Shown here: positions 1 to 13,510 of the stretch, one piece after another | Layout: every line of letters begins with the position of its first letter | How positions within the stretch are numbered: position 1 is the stretch's first letter | Source of the DNA: Theocolax elegans | Lineage: Eukaryota; Arthropoda; Insecta; Hymenoptera; Cerocephalidae | DNA: 64,000 nt | Direction of reading: 5' to 3' | Assembly (NCBI GenBank): GCA_026168455.1 | Contig: CM047425.1 | Location: 19,608,648 to 19,672,647 of the forward strand | Translations under genes and position numbers: made by a program | The notes under the pieces: generated by a model | The model's input: the letters and a program-made list of their open reading frames with translations, nothing else | Told to the model about the DNA's origin: nothing | The model's database searches: none

Positions 1-733
1 CTTTCTCCTTTCTCCGTGCATCCTTCTATACTCCTTTTATTTTCTCCCTGGGCGAAATAAAACTCTTCTTCTCGAGCGCATTATTCGGGCACGCGCCTCA
101 GTTTTTGCGCTATGCCGAGTTGCACGTATGTACCTCTTATATACCTACTGGCCTCTTGGCATACGGACCTACTTACATATACGGACCTTATTTTTACTCC
201 AAAGAGAACTTCAACTTTGCTTCTTTCCTTTTTTATTCTTTTGGGCCTTATTTATTTTGCGGCCTCTCGATATTCGATTGATACTTTATGCCTAGCGGTG
301 CTTTTCAACGATATGTATTGCTTTCGAAATTACGCGAGAGAGCGATATGGTTTCGAGATGATCGTTTCCGAGTGCACTCTACATATACGTAATGTATTTA
401 TTGCCTCTCAATTTTATTAACCACTTGTAACAGAATCCCATGAAATTAATTGTTTCATACTTTCTTTATTATATTTACCATTATTATTAATAATATTGTT
501 ATTGTTGTCGTTGTCATTATTATAATTAAAAATAAATTATAGATGTTTATGCCATAGGTGTAATCATAGGTCGTAGGTAAGAAAGAAAAATATTTGATCG
601 TAACAACTGCAATTATACTATTTTTAATCATTATGCGCAATCTTTTGATAACAAATTGCAATAAATATTTTAATTTATTGCATATTACTTGTAGTTAAAA
701 TTTTCAATCTAAAAAAGACATAAAAAACAAACC
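1..733. other. intergenic, no gene seen
   Basis: The first ~380 bases are relatively CpG-rich and pyrimidine-rich; the remainder is AT-rich. A 102-codon open frame at 112-420 has no recognisable domain, no start context of note and a composition that follows the local base bias, so it is not called. A 14-base CACGCG-containing word at 86-99 recurs just upstream of the achaete-scute promoter. Confidence 0.6.
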
Positions 734-770
734 TATAAAAAGACATTTATAATTCTTACATTATTCATTT
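734..770 (+). promoter_or_regulatory. core promoter of the pacifastin-like gene (TATA + Inr)
   Basis: TATAAAA lies at 734-740 and TCATTT at 765-770. TCATTT matches the arthropod initiator TCAKTY exactly, with the predicted +1 A at 767. The TATA T is at -33, close to normal spacing. This predicts a 32-nt 5' leader before the ATG at 799. The elements are seen directly; promoter activity is inferred from spacing and from the gene immediately downstream. Confidence 0.65.
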
Positions 771-798
771 AACTCAAAATTCTAAGACATAAGAAAAA

Positions 799-1623
799 AT
801 GTTTGCAATCTTGTTTAGACTTCTTGTTTCACTAGTATTAATATATACAGTTGCAGCTCAAGGTCAGTATTAGATAATAATTACACTAATAAAGTCTGAT
901 ACAGTACATTTCAATACGTAATTAAATTATAAGGACAATTTTTAATGTCTTAGTTTCTACATCAACGATATACTATGTTTTATTACATATTTATATACGA
1001 AATAATAAAATGTATTAAATATCATCTATTGTTTAGCATTTCATCTTTATAATACAGTTGACATATTTAAAATTTAAGCATCGTAGACCTACATAATATT
1101 CATTTATTTACTGTGCAATTCTTATGTAAACTGCCACTCACCAGGAGGGATTCCACCCTTCAGGTCACGGATTATCATTACAACTTTGAGAACTATTTTC
1201 TGGGAACTATACACAAAAATATGATAGAATTCATGTGAAATTCAATCTTATAGGCTGTTTGAAGAAAGTTATGCACAGTTAACGAAAAATTATAAAATGT
1301 AATATTCTTTAGTTTAATTGCTGATAACTCGGAAACAGAGTTGCATACTCAAACTCAAAGTTCTAGCAGAAAAATGAAATGCTGAAGATGATTGCTTAAA
1401 AAGTTCAATTAATAATTAATATCTTATAGGTATAACGAGCTGTACTCCTGGTGTGCAATATCCTGCCGAGGACGGTTGCAATACTTGTCTCTGTATGGAT
1501 GGACTCCCAGAAAGATCCTACTGCACACATAGGGACGAATGCATGGCACAAGTATACATTGATCTAAAAAACCATAGGATGTGGACTCCTGGTCAAGATC
1601 CAGACGCCATTAATCCTCAATAA
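799..1623 (+). CDS. secreted single-domain pacifastin-like serine protease inhibitor (2 exons)
   Basis: My gene model is exon 1 at 799-862 and exon 2 at 1430-1623, with a 567-bp GT..AG intron in phase 1, giving 85 aa. Residues 1-20 form a hydrophobic signal peptide, with likely cleavage after V-A-A20. The mature part has six cysteines at 26, 38, 41, 43, 53 and 59, starting CTPG and arranged C-x11-C-N-x-C-x-C-x2-G-x6-C-T-x4-C. This is the pacifastin light-chain domain pattern, which in insects inhibits trypsin- and chymotrypsin-like proteases in haemolymph, gut or venom. The canonical motif has three residues after the Thr before Cys6; here there are four (HRDE), so the reactive loop is one residue longer and its P1 residue cannot be assigned. 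A 26-residue tail rich in Asp, Pro and Asn follows. The start is chosen by signal peptide, upstream TATA/Inr and frame continuity across the splice. Only one domain is present, whereas many family members are multidomain precursors. Confidence 0.82.
1139..1380 (+). repeat. dispersed repeat inside the pacifastin-like intron
   Basis: This stretch aligns by eye, with many substitutions and small gaps, to 57655-57875, sharing for example TTTAGTTTAATTGCTGATAA and GAAAGTTAT. The second copy is the left arm of an inverted-repeat element, so this is probably a decayed half-element that inserted in the intron. It stops about 50 bases before the acceptor and does not appear to disturb splicing. Confidence 0.65.
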
Positions 1624-1670
1624 TAACATTTAACCATAATTATTATTAGATAATGATGAAATATTATGAA

Positions 1671-1676
1671 AATAAA
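1671..1676 (+). terminator. polyadenylation signal AATAAA
   Basis: AATAAA lies 48 bases after the stop codon of the pacifastin-like gene and is the first canonical signal downstream. It implies a short 3' UTR. Confidence 0.6.
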
Positions 1677-1699
1677 ATTTTCTAGAAAAAGAGAATAAT

Positions 1700-4600
1700 T
1701 GAGAATAACAAGTGGAAGATATAACAAGACTATTACGAAAATGAAGAAATATAAAATTTATAGTTATGAAGAACTTAAGAATAAACTAGCCAAACCATAC
1801 CGATATCGATATCAGTTGCAAGCAGCCATAATTTTACCGAATAAAATACTAATATACCATACTTGTTAAGATTGTTAAGATAAAAAATACACTACAAAAT
1901 AAAATGAATATATAACGTTTGTTTATAAAATATATACGCATACACAGTTGATTGTTGACTGTTTTATAAAGTGAGAAAGTAAAAAGATTTAACCGTAAAA
2001 CTAATAGATTACCAATTTCGATACACATGCTCATCGGACTAAAACAAAGTCTATATATCATCGATAGACATACATAGCCCACACCTCAACGCTTAAACAA
2101 ACTGAGCGAAATCCTGTGAAAAGTATCGCGATCTACCGGCAGCAACAAATCACGGCGAAAAAATCAACAAGACCATACATCCTTGGCAATTACGGAGTTG
2201 GCCGGATGCGCACGCCCTCGAAACGCCCCGAAGAGAGCTGGACCGCGCGCTCGCGCACACTCTCGCGTGGCGCGAATGTGTGGATTTTTTGTTTCTTATT
2301 CCTTCTTCCTTTTTTTCCTTCTCGAGTTCGTGTCGTTTGGTGTACAAGACCAATTTATTTTTAGTGCATTTCTTCCATCAATGGGGCTTTGCTGACACAA
2401 CTTTTGTCGTCCGGTGTCGAATTCTAGATGGAGTTTCTCTCTACTCTGTACAATTTTGCATTCACGTGTAGCATTTCAATGGGGAGTTACAATTTTAATT
2501 AATATCAATTTTTATTCAAGTTTTTAATTGTTACAAATATTTAGATATTTTGAACGAAAAAATATGTTACATACATTATATATTTTGTAAATAATTTTTT
2601 ATTTGTATATGAATCAATAAAATAAAATTATTAATAATTTTATAATTATAAAAAATGTGTATAAAATTGAGTATACTATATATACACATTTTTTATTACA
2701 TGGCACAAATGTTCGCTTTCGTAGCTATATAAGCATTATAGTTATTAGTATTAAACTTAAAACTTAAGCCTTCATATTAAAGATTTAATTAAAACTGTAA
2801 AACATGCAGTGCTTTTAAAGATGTTCAATACAAATGATAATATTATTATAAAAATGATAATATTCTAGATTCAACTTATTTATTTTAATCAAAACAGAAA
2901 TGCGTCACTATATCAATGAAAAATGTTAGTAAACCTTTAAAGTACCAACATTTAAATGACACGTAAATTATTAAAAACTGTTCCAATATTTATTATATAG
3001 GGTAATTAAGCCATTGTAATGGACAGTCAACACTTGTCTATGAAATAGTCAAATATGCATATTTATTTATTAGGACATGTTCGCAGAGTTACAAATTGTA
3101 TCAAATTTTATGATTAACCGGTTATTTTAACGTATAATACATTAAAATACAATTTTTCATGGATTTACAAAAAAATCTTTAAAACGGACAAATTACCATG
3201 TAATCATAAAAAAAGAAGGTTTTTTACGGATTTTTTAATGCAACTGTTTGAACCATGTGAGAAGCGTAGGGAATATTGCAATTAAAACAAAACATTAGAA
3301 CAAATAATAACATAAAATCGAGATATTTTTTAAATAATTTATATATAAGTATATAACTTTTGAGAATTTGAAATTTTTCCTCATTCGTTCATACTGTGCA
3401 TACGTTTGACTATTAAGGACATAAATTTAATAACAAATAACGATATCATGATACCAATATTATTAGTAATTAAATCACATTTATTTGTAAACAGCTAATT
3501 CTTTGAATATTCTAAAATAATATATTTTTTGTAGAATTCAATTTTAAATTATTTGCACATATATATAGTAACTATTTTTATAAGGATTCAAAGTTGACAT
3601 GGTAATAGTCAGTTTAAATTAATATTTGTCTATTAAAAATATTAGACAGAAAATTTCAATTTTATCTAGCATTACGTTTACTCGTTTGTACAGTATTTAT
3701 TTAGTACACAACCTTTACGAAGGATTCCATCTTAAAATCTTCCATAAATACAATTAAACGAATGTACTAAACGAAGGAACGATCCCACGGTAAACGTTTA
3801 TACTAAATAATTTAATCGCGTGTAAAAATTAAAGTTAATTTGTGTATGTGAACGGTCCAGGTCAAACGAGTACTGTACGAGTTTGCCACAGCGATATCCT
3901 CCCATTTCGTTCTTGTCCCGTAGGGCTCAAAATCAGAAAGCGAGAGCAAGAGAAAAAGAAAACCGAGCTACCGAAAATATTTTTCTAGGACGGAAGACAA
4001 ACTGTAGCCGCGGAAAACCAATCGTGTTTTTCTTCTTTTTCTTTCCATTTCATATTTTTTGTCTCTCGTGTAGTAGCCGACGGCTAGGAGAGAGGAAGTT
4101 CAGAGGATGAGATTATGTGTGTATATATACAAGGACGAAAGGAAAGAAAAAACGGGAAAATTCTCACGCGCTGTTTTTTTTCTAACGAGGTCACAAAAGA
4201 TTTGCTCGAAGCGTCGCGGGATTCAAAATGCGTAATATAATGGGGACTCTTTTCGTTAAGGGGATTTCGTTATTATTTTTAGCCGATTTCCTCATTTGGC
4301 CAATCACGCACTTGAATTTATCCGGTGAGGGATACAATTTTCTAGTGAATGCTGCTGACTATTTTTCAATACTAATTGTGTCAAGGAATCTTTTCATACT
4401 TTATTATGTTTATAGTTGTGAGAAGTATGAGTTAGATAAACTACATTCCACGTAATAGTTTTTGTCGACATAAATTTATATATTTTGTTGATATGAAAGA
4501 ATAAATGTTTTAATTTGTAATGTTTTTGTGTAAAAATACTTTTAAATTTCTGGGAATACGATTCTTTACCCAAAATAGATTTTATATCAGGATTCAAATA

Positions 4601-6540
4601 AGTAACTATATAAAATAAAACTATTTTTATACAGGTAGATACAATGTTACACGAAACTACGACCTTCTTGATTACCCTCAATCGAACGAACTATAAAAGT
4701 AAGCCTATACGTAACGCACCACCGAGATCCAGGACACTTTAATTTTTGCAGGACAATAGGAAATCTACGAAGCGTAACAGATAAAAAAAGAACATCCCTT
4801 GGTGCAATCGAAAAGCCTCCGTACTTTGAAGCGTATAGAATAGAATACCGCGTTGCATTAAATTGCACCTCAATAAAAATGACAGGATCCCTAGAAAACC
4901 GCATCTCCGAAACGATACAGTTTTTCTTCTTAGGTATAGAGGTATACGTATATCCTGTATACGATTGGAAAATCTCGCACTTGCGTATTATAGATGGAAA
5001 AGGAAGGAGAGGGCCCGCATATAAAATTAACCAGTGGTATAGTATGTAAGTCGATGGATGCGTGTGGTCGAGTCGTCTTGTCCCGCTGACTTCTTCGGAG
5101 GAATCTGTAAATTTCTGAAAAGGAGGCGCGACCTTTATTCAACGCTCATTCATAGAGTCGAGGATATAAAAGTCCCGCAAAACCATGGAATGAAAAGAGC
5201 TGTGATGATGGAGTCGCGTGCGTTTTTCGCACCGCGGGGAGCGCACGCGCTCCTCTTTTTTTTTATATTATGTGGCCATTCACTCGGTAAGGAAAATGCC
5301 ATTGACCGGATTCTATATGTCTATTCTCTTCGAGTGCGCATTGATGGACCTCGACAACTATAACCTTCCTCGTCTCGCGGTACATGCACTATATCTATAT
5401 ATACCTATATATATGGATATATATATAGGTCTGTGCGCACAGACCCCGTGGGGATCCTTTCGGTAAGCGTGCGCGCGCCCAGAAACGCGGGGGTGCGAGC
5501 CTAGGCTAAGCTTTTGTCATTTCTTCAATAATAAGGCGGGGTTCCGGGCTTTGACTTTTGCGTGATACAGTACTTTTTTTTTGGTACTGCGAGTATGAAT
5601 TTTGGAAGTGTGCCATTTTTCAGGACAGGGGAACTTTGTCAATGGCGAAGGAGGAGTGTTATATATAGGCTAACTTTTTCATGGGTGTGGTTTTGAAGTA
5701 TTGTTCATTTTATACTTTTTTTGCGATTGATGGACATTTTAGGTGGAGATGATAAATTTATCGAAGTTACGTGTGCGGTCACGTATCTGGGGATGTACGT
5801 GGGCAACGTGAAAAAATATACAGTAATCGTTAAATGTCATGAGGATTACGAGTAACGGTTCCTAGAATTTGACGAGAAGGTGGAGTAGCTCTTCTATCTG
5901 TTACATTTCAGTATACTGCAATAATTTATGAATTTTCGGAAGAAAAAACCGCGAAGAAAGTGAAAGTTGGAGAAAATTCGTGTTAACTTGCACGATCAAC
6001 ATGTATTTGTGAGTATATATAGACTCAAATTCATATATACATACATATATGTATGAAAAAGTAAAAGTAAGTAGTTCGTAGTTTACATTACTCATACACT
6101 AAAAAATTGATAATACTGTTACCCTATATTATTGTTAAATATATAATACAATAAGTAGAATATATTAATACAATTTTCGCATTTAAAAAATTTGATTAAA
6201 TTTAATAAGTATATAAATGTGAGTATATAAGATGATAAGCGTTAGCCCACGAATAAATTTAATATGCTACGAATTTACGAAATTGTTAATTTTGTATATT
6301 TACTTTATGAGTCTTACTATAACATTGCATCGTGTCCGAGGAATTCTAAAAACTAATCCTATAAATCTAGCCTCCATTATATCGACTAAAAGAACATAAA
6401 CAACCAGAAAGTTAATTCGAACCTTTGCAGTGGATTTTTCGCCCTACGGGGCGCATTTGACTTTTCCCTTTTCAACCGCGAAACGTACATACGACATTGT
6501 ACCAACCACAGCGCGCCTTCATTTTCCACTTACGAATCTT
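1700..6540. other. intergenic, AT-rich with CpG-rich patches
   Basis: No gene is recognised. AT-rich stretches (about 2480-3830 and 5880-6400) alternate with CpG-rich patches (about 2100-2470 and 3840-5600) that contain short TATATA/GTATATAC runs and polypyrimidine stretches. A short hairpin-like AT palindrome is visible around 5400-5430. One weak small-ORF candidate at 4228-4455 is discussed under findings and is not called as a gene. Confidence 0.6.
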
Positions 6541-6547
6541 ATGGACC

Positions 6548-6549
<2 letters not shown>

Positions 6550-6585
<36 letters not shown>

Positions 6586-6599
6586 TCTCTTCCTTCCGC
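6550..6599. repeat. (CT)n microsatellite
   Basis: About 50 bases of nearly pure CT dinucleotide, with one CCC interruption. Its GA strand resembles GAGA-factor target sequence in flies, but no promoter is visible beside it. It accounts for the Ser-Leu repeat in the frame translated across it. Confidence 0.95.
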
Positions 6600-9500
6600 A
6601 GGAAAACGACTGCACCATTCAATTGTATCCATTCAATCTCGACCTCGTCCCATGCTGACTTTCGGTCCTTCCTATGTACATATATACACGCACACACACA
6701 CTTTTTTCAACTAGGATGCTTTCCTGCGGTTTTCTAGCTGCGAACGAATTTCTATTATTCCTATAGGAAAACGTAGAGTGAGGCGCTATTTTTTTACGGT
6801 ATTTTCACTACTTTGACCTCGAATGAATATCGTTTTAATTGACGCGAACTACGGGCTGTCTCTTTTCTTCTTTCGAATTTTCTGTCTTTTTTCGGATATA
6901 GCCAGACTTTTCTTTTTTTCTAGGTTATTTTCTTCGGTCATTCGTTGGTCTTTTGGGATCAATTCTTTTTTTTTCGACCGGGAAATGGACACCATTGGGA
7001 TTTGCGGAATTCCACTTTTACGGTGAATTTCGATTTTTTTTTCCTTTTTTTTGGACTGCGTTGACGTAGGACTAATACTAATATGTGTCGAAAAGATGTC
7101 ACTGGTTTTGACGAAGGGATCAGCATTTCTTTTATCTATGAAAATTGAAATTTTTGTGTAATTTTCTTGCAACCTTTGTAATTTTAGAAGAACCATGTCA
7201 AATTTGTAAGATGTACAACTTTTTTTTAAGTGTATTACTTTTATGCATGAATTATATGGGTGTTGGTTTATGTTCATAAATAACGAAAAACTTTACAGTC
7301 TATTTACAAATATTTAAAAAACAAAATGAATATAGTTAAAATTATCAATCATCTATTAATACGCAACTTAATAGATTTATGAATAATGGTTTATATTAAA
7401 ATAATGAAAAATTGTTATTTAAAATAAAAAAATTAAAATTTTTTTAAATAAAATACAATTAATGTTATAATTAAGCAATGCAAAATTTGTTATTTTTAAT
7501 ATACAAACCATCTTAACTTAAAAAACCGTTGATAAATTATTAAATGTGTATTATTAGATCGTATCAGTAACAGTCATTATCATAAATAAGTATTACTATT
7601 TATTTGAATCCAATGGTTATTCATTATTGATAATAATCTGTTAAATATTATTATTTAAATCATATTTATACATCAATAACTTACTTTACAGTTTGTCTAA
7701 GTGACAAAAAAACAGAAAATGCACATGTAAACATTTTTAACATTCGCTTTGTATAAATAACATATACGTAACAAGCCCTCACATGATGAAGTGTAGCCGT
7801 GATTACTACGGTTCTTTACTTTCATTAATCGAGATTCGTGAACGGTTTCTTAGAACCCAATATATTTAATCCCGCAATTCCTGAAAAGTGTAAAATTATA
7901 ATTATCACGGAGCATTCCCACTTTCCACCCTCCTCCTCCTCCTTTCGAAAATAACAAGAAGAAATCACTTACGAAATTGAATTTCAGGAAAAATGATCCA
8001 TCCCCATTGTTTTAACACATTCGATTTCCGCAACATCACGATGATCCTGGATTTCCACGTGTATATAGTGCAAACACTTTAAAAAACCATCTATCAACGT
8101 TGAACAAACCTGCAAATTCGCTTTTTCACGATGATATATCCGACGTATAGAGCAAAACCAAAGTTAACTGCATCGAGGAATGGGGAAAAAAGAGAAAGAA
8201 TGATGTAAGAAAGGTTGGATTGTCTTGGACGCGCAACGGAACATAATCGCGATGTGTGATATGATATGAAAAAGTATATTACTATACTCTGCGGGAGATT
8301 GATCCGATGTCCATTTTTCTGCGTGTATTTTCATTTTACCGGACTCGCGTCCACGGAGAAAAAGAGCGAAACCGAGATTTCTATCGTATGCCTATACTCG
8401 TCGTCGCTCTTTTTCACATCCATCAAACCGAGGCACGCGAACGACCGTCAGGGATGGATATACATAGAGAAAAGAACAATCACTCGCTACGGGACATTTT
8501 TCTTTTTTTTATCTACACGGGAATTTTTATTCCTAGTTCCAGATTTCCATGAAATAATATTTCGTGAGTTTTATAGTTGGGTCGTATATATTTGCGTAAG
8601 ACGCTATGGAGCTTATATTTTTCGAATATTTTACATTGTTAAGTGTATGCGTGTACAAGTTTATTTTAGTCTTGTATATAATATTTAATCTATATTTAGT
8701 GAATATATTTTCTACGTATTTATTGGTATATTTGGTTATGAAATCTTGCATTCCAACGAATAATGCAAGAAACAAATGTGAAAAAATTGATTCAATTATT
8801 TCTATCTAATTTTTAATATTTTAATTTTGACACGAACCATTTTAAGAAGATGTACCAAATTTTGGTCTCAATATTAATATTTTAAATATTATAGAAAAGT
8901 AAGGAAAAGTTACCTTGATCGTCATTAGGATTTCTAGTAAGACACGTATCAAAAAAATGTAAATTTTCGAGGCACATGGAACGATTTTATTAGTCATGCC
9001 GTGAAAAATATACCTCCCAGATGCATCCCCGAGATTTGACAACAAACGCAACCGAGACAAAAGAGATCACCCAAAAATCGCCACTGTGCATTTAGCTTAA
9101 TTTACTTGTCGACCGCGAAGAGAAACGAAGAAAATCTTTATGGGTGACCACTCGAATTGTACTAAATTTACAGGCAAGTATAGGTATATAAAGATTATCT
9201 TACGGTCAAATCGTAAGGTTCATCCATATTTCGTTGTTCGCGCAGTCGGGTGCTCTATACGAAAAAGAGGGTTGTACCTTTACACATATATACATATAAG
9301 TATATGTATGTGGACACACGCAAGAATTCCAAAATTTCATAAGATAAAGACGAGAGAGGGACAGTATATATATTTTATCACGCGTCAATCGCGCGGTTTC
9401 ATTTACACGCGGTATCCTACAGTTTCCAAGGGAAATTCAGGGAAAAAATCCGTGAACCAGAAGATCTGGAGTATCAGGATTTACGTATATATATACACAT

Positions 9501-12500
9501 AGATACACACATATATATAGAAGACCGATCTTTTGTTTCCATTAGACACGCGCTCGAATAATTTTGAAAAGAACGTAATCTGTAAGTGCCAAGTAACTTG
9601 TTTCCTAAGCTTTTATGTGTTTTTTTCATTGGTTTTTTTATACAAGCGGTTGTGAAAAAAAGTTGTAAGTTTTTTTCTCAAGGTGTTACAACTAGATATT
9701 ATCAGCGCAGTATTGAAATTTCAATGATGTAGTAAAATTCATAAACAATTTAATGTGATTTAATATGCGGTGTGACACTTTTGGTTCAATATTTAAATAT
9801 CAGTGAAAGAGATACGTTTAATATTTTGCTTCAAAATTAGCGAGCAATAAAGATGATTTAAAATTTTACATCCCTATCAAATTAATGGTAAATATATAAT
9901 AATTGTGTAAGCAAAACGCAATATAAATGTTAATATATTGTAATTACGTACACAAATTTTCCAGTTATGTATATCGATAAATTATTCATTTATAAATTAA
10001 ATAATATAAATATGCATAAAACGTGGAATTATACACATATACACTATATAAAATTTAAAAAAAAGAAGAAGAATAATTTAATCCTTAAAAATAATGTACT
10101 CCTTTCGAAATCATCGGAATAGAAACGTACAATGGAAACAAAAGAGCGATCAAAGTTTTATAGTCCCGAAGCTATGCTGATCTTCTGCTTCACAAGTTCC
10201 TTTCCACGAATTTCCCGTAACAATATAAAAGATGCCGCGCGTAAATGAAACCGCGCGATTGACGCGTGATAAAATACCGTGTCTCCCCTTTTGTCTCTGA
10301 CAAAATGTCGAGGTTCTTCTTGACTGAATGTATATGAGTTGTGAGTAACGGTGTGTGTGTGTGTGGTGTGTCTCGCGTATAACCCTCTTTTTCGATACTC
10401 CCAACTGTGCGAAGAACGAAATATAGGTAAAGGTCGTGATGGAGGAGTCGTTCGATTTTAACCCCGAGATAATCTGCGGTCTCTTCGAAAATTTGGTACA
10501 ATTTGTGAGGTCGTCTATGGAGGTTCTCTGGTATATATATACATATACAGTTGACAACTACATTAATATATGCATACGGTGGTGGTTTAGGGATACGCTT
10601 TAGTTTTTATGTCTAGTATATAGTTGTAAAATCTTGATACTCGATCTGGGAGGACTATTTTTGTCAGCCTTGACTAATAAAATTATATCGAAGAGATCGC
10701 AAATGATTTATTATATTTCTATGTATCTCGTGATATGTAGATCATGCATTGTGTATTAATCATTTTTTTGTATAATTATGTATTACTTACTAATGCAATT
10801 ATGTAAAACATGTATGAGAAAAAAAATGTTTGTATGAACAATACATGGAGAATAATTAATAATTTTTTATTTGTCGCGTACATTATTTTCTGTCAGTGCA
10901 TAATCAGCATATTATACTAATAACTTTATCATTAAATATTATCGTTATGTATAACGTTATTCGATTGGATTGTTTATATACTTCAGTTTTCATTAAAAAA
11001 ATCCGGAGTTTCATATAAAATTTGTCGTAAATCGTGCTGCTTTTGTCACAAATTATATGTCGAAAAAATAATTGCTCGTTAAATGAAAAAATATAAAGTT
11101 CAGACCGTACGATATTTTAACTAGAAAATATATATTAAAAACAGTAGCATCGTGTATCCTGCATGTATAACAGTCAACAGAGTAAAGAGAGCGCCGCCCT
11201 TGGTCGTGAAAAAAATTAATATCTCGAAAACCTCATCGAGGCACAAAAACTAGAATGAAAATTAACGCGTCGAACCCACGAAAACTTTCGAAAAGAAAGT
11301 GTACTTGTACGCGAATATATAGGTAGACAACAAAAAAAAAGCAGAACGTTCGCGCACACCCTCAGCCGATCATTAAGCCCGCAGCCCCACGGAATCAATC
11401 GCAAAAAATTGAGCGCGCGGGTCGCTCCGCATAAACAAACCCACGCCCCTGCGTCGTTCGAGTGGTGTACATATGCGCGCATACATATATGTATATAGGT
11501 GTATACATTCGCTCGTGCGTGGATGGTCCAAAATATCCGAGAGCCTCGGAGCGCCATGCACACATGCATCGCGTGCGCGCTTTCGGCTCGGACGAGAACG
11601 AGAGCATCGGCCCATTGCCCGCGAGGGCCAAACCGAAGGAGAGAAGGAGATCGGCCGCCGCAACCGAATACATTACGGACTCGCTTTCTTCGCGCCGAGA
11701 GCCGGTCCCTATTAAAAGTCCATAGCTCGGCCGACGGCCGCGTCGCTCCTCTCTGCACGCGTGGAGAACTTTTCGGGTCTCTCCTCTCGCACGCGCGCAC
11801 CTTGTAGCAGAATGAGTTTCGCTGCCTCCCCTCCACGCGTTTCTTCGCAACTCCACGCTTTTTCGCCCTCCGTCTCTTCATTTTTTTTATTTATACTATC
11901 GGCTACCTCTCCTTAGGAATGCTGCATTATTCCTCACGCACAGCTTAATTCCCACTTTTTTTTTGGTTTTAATGATCGTATATAAACAGCTTCAAATTTG
12001 TATTACGCTCAATGTTAATGTTTATTTCGTCGTATTAAATACTGCATTAGTATAATTTAGTTCAATCGAGTTAGAGTTACTGATTGAAAGATAATAAAAA
12101 TTTTCTTCACCTTTACCATTTTAAATCATTTGTTTCTGACAATAATGATGGAAAATTGATTAATTTAATGCAAATTTTCATTTATAACTAAATTTTTAAC
12201 GAGTAATTAATACTGATATTTAGTTATTTACTGATTACAAATAAAATGACTGAAAGCACATTAATTAATAATGCGCATAATTTTAGTTTTAATATACCTT
12301 AATAAGAAAAATTTACCGAGTGATTATTGATAATAATAATAAAAATATGCAGTAAAATATAAATATTCTCGAGAGATGGTAAAAAAAAGTACAATATTTC
12401 GTACTTTATTAAATGAGACGAGTGCGCGCGAAGATGGTCTTAAATAACAAAAAATGATCCGTGAAAGAGCTCGTAAACAATCTTCTCGGCGGCGTGTACA

Positions 12501-13510
12501 GCATCAAATTTTCCCAAAAATCACCTTCGAGAGAGAAAGAAAGAAAGAAATAAAAAGGAGTTCCCATTAACCCTGTTGCTCCGATCGGTCGGAACTCGCG
12601 CATTACTTGCCGCGTAAATCGAGAGATTCATTTCGAGATTGATTACCCCGTTTAGCCTCGCCGCCACCTGACTACGCTTTTACCTTTAGCCCTCCTCACG
12701 TTTTGTCGGACCGTTATATATACGTTTACAAGTCCTTTTCCCCCTTTGCACAAAGCGCGCAACTACACCGCCGTCAGAAGCTAAATACGTGCGTATATAG
12801 GTATACACGTATAATGCCCATAAGGAAAGAGGCGAGAGAAACATTTCGCAGGAACGACATTACCTGCTGCGAAAAATCAGCTTTCGCGAGTGGGGGGAGG
12901 GTGGAAGACACGGGCGAAAGAGGGAGAAAGAGGGAGAGAGTGAAGAAGCATAATACCACTTTAGAGCTTGGGTAAATGTTGAGCCGTGTATAGGTGTGCA
13001 CTTACGGGAGGTGGCTTAAGCGATTTATCGACGCGAACTTGCCCGAAATTGCACTTGGCCGATCCTCTTTCTCTCATATAGGAGCTCAGGTAGATACGCT
13101 CATACCTGCTAATTCTCAAGACGATGCACTTGCTGTATGTATACACGGGTTTACAGCGTTGCCGAGTGCCTCATCCCTGTCTCCATGCATATAAGATATA
13201 CGTTATTGCTTTGCGTACACTTGAATCTCAAGTAAGAAAAATGTTTATTTGTTTGTTGGGTGTGTGAGTGCTCGTCATAAATTATTTATTACTCACAAGG
13301 GTGGTCCGTTTCTTTTAATCGAGTGTATAGTCTAAATCGTATAGTTCATCGTTATCTATTCCGAATCTACTTCGAGTTCAACAACTGAACTTGCAATTGT
13401 AACTACATTGCAATGGCGAGCAAGTATTAAGTTTACGCGGTAATAGTCGATTACGTATGTATATAGTACTTCAAATCGGTAACTTTATAAATTATTTCGG
13501 AAACGAATAT
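6600..13510. other. intergenic, no gene seen
   Basis: CpG-richer patches at roughly 6600-7080, 7750-8660, 8990-9560, 10130-10640, 11130-11960 and 12360-13400 are separated by AT-rich DNA. The frames crossing the patches translate to Arg/Ser/His/Tyr-rich low-complexity sequence without domains. The longest is 221 codons on the minus strand at 11216-11881; it mirrors the GC-rich strand, overlaps several frames of similar length, and is not called. A short GT run lies at about 10351-10370. Confidence 0.6.

Noticed and set aside
11216..11881. 221-codon minus-strand frame
   Set aside because: It lies in a CpG-rich patch where five overlapping frames on both strands are open. The product is Arg/Ser/Cys-rich low complexity with no domain.
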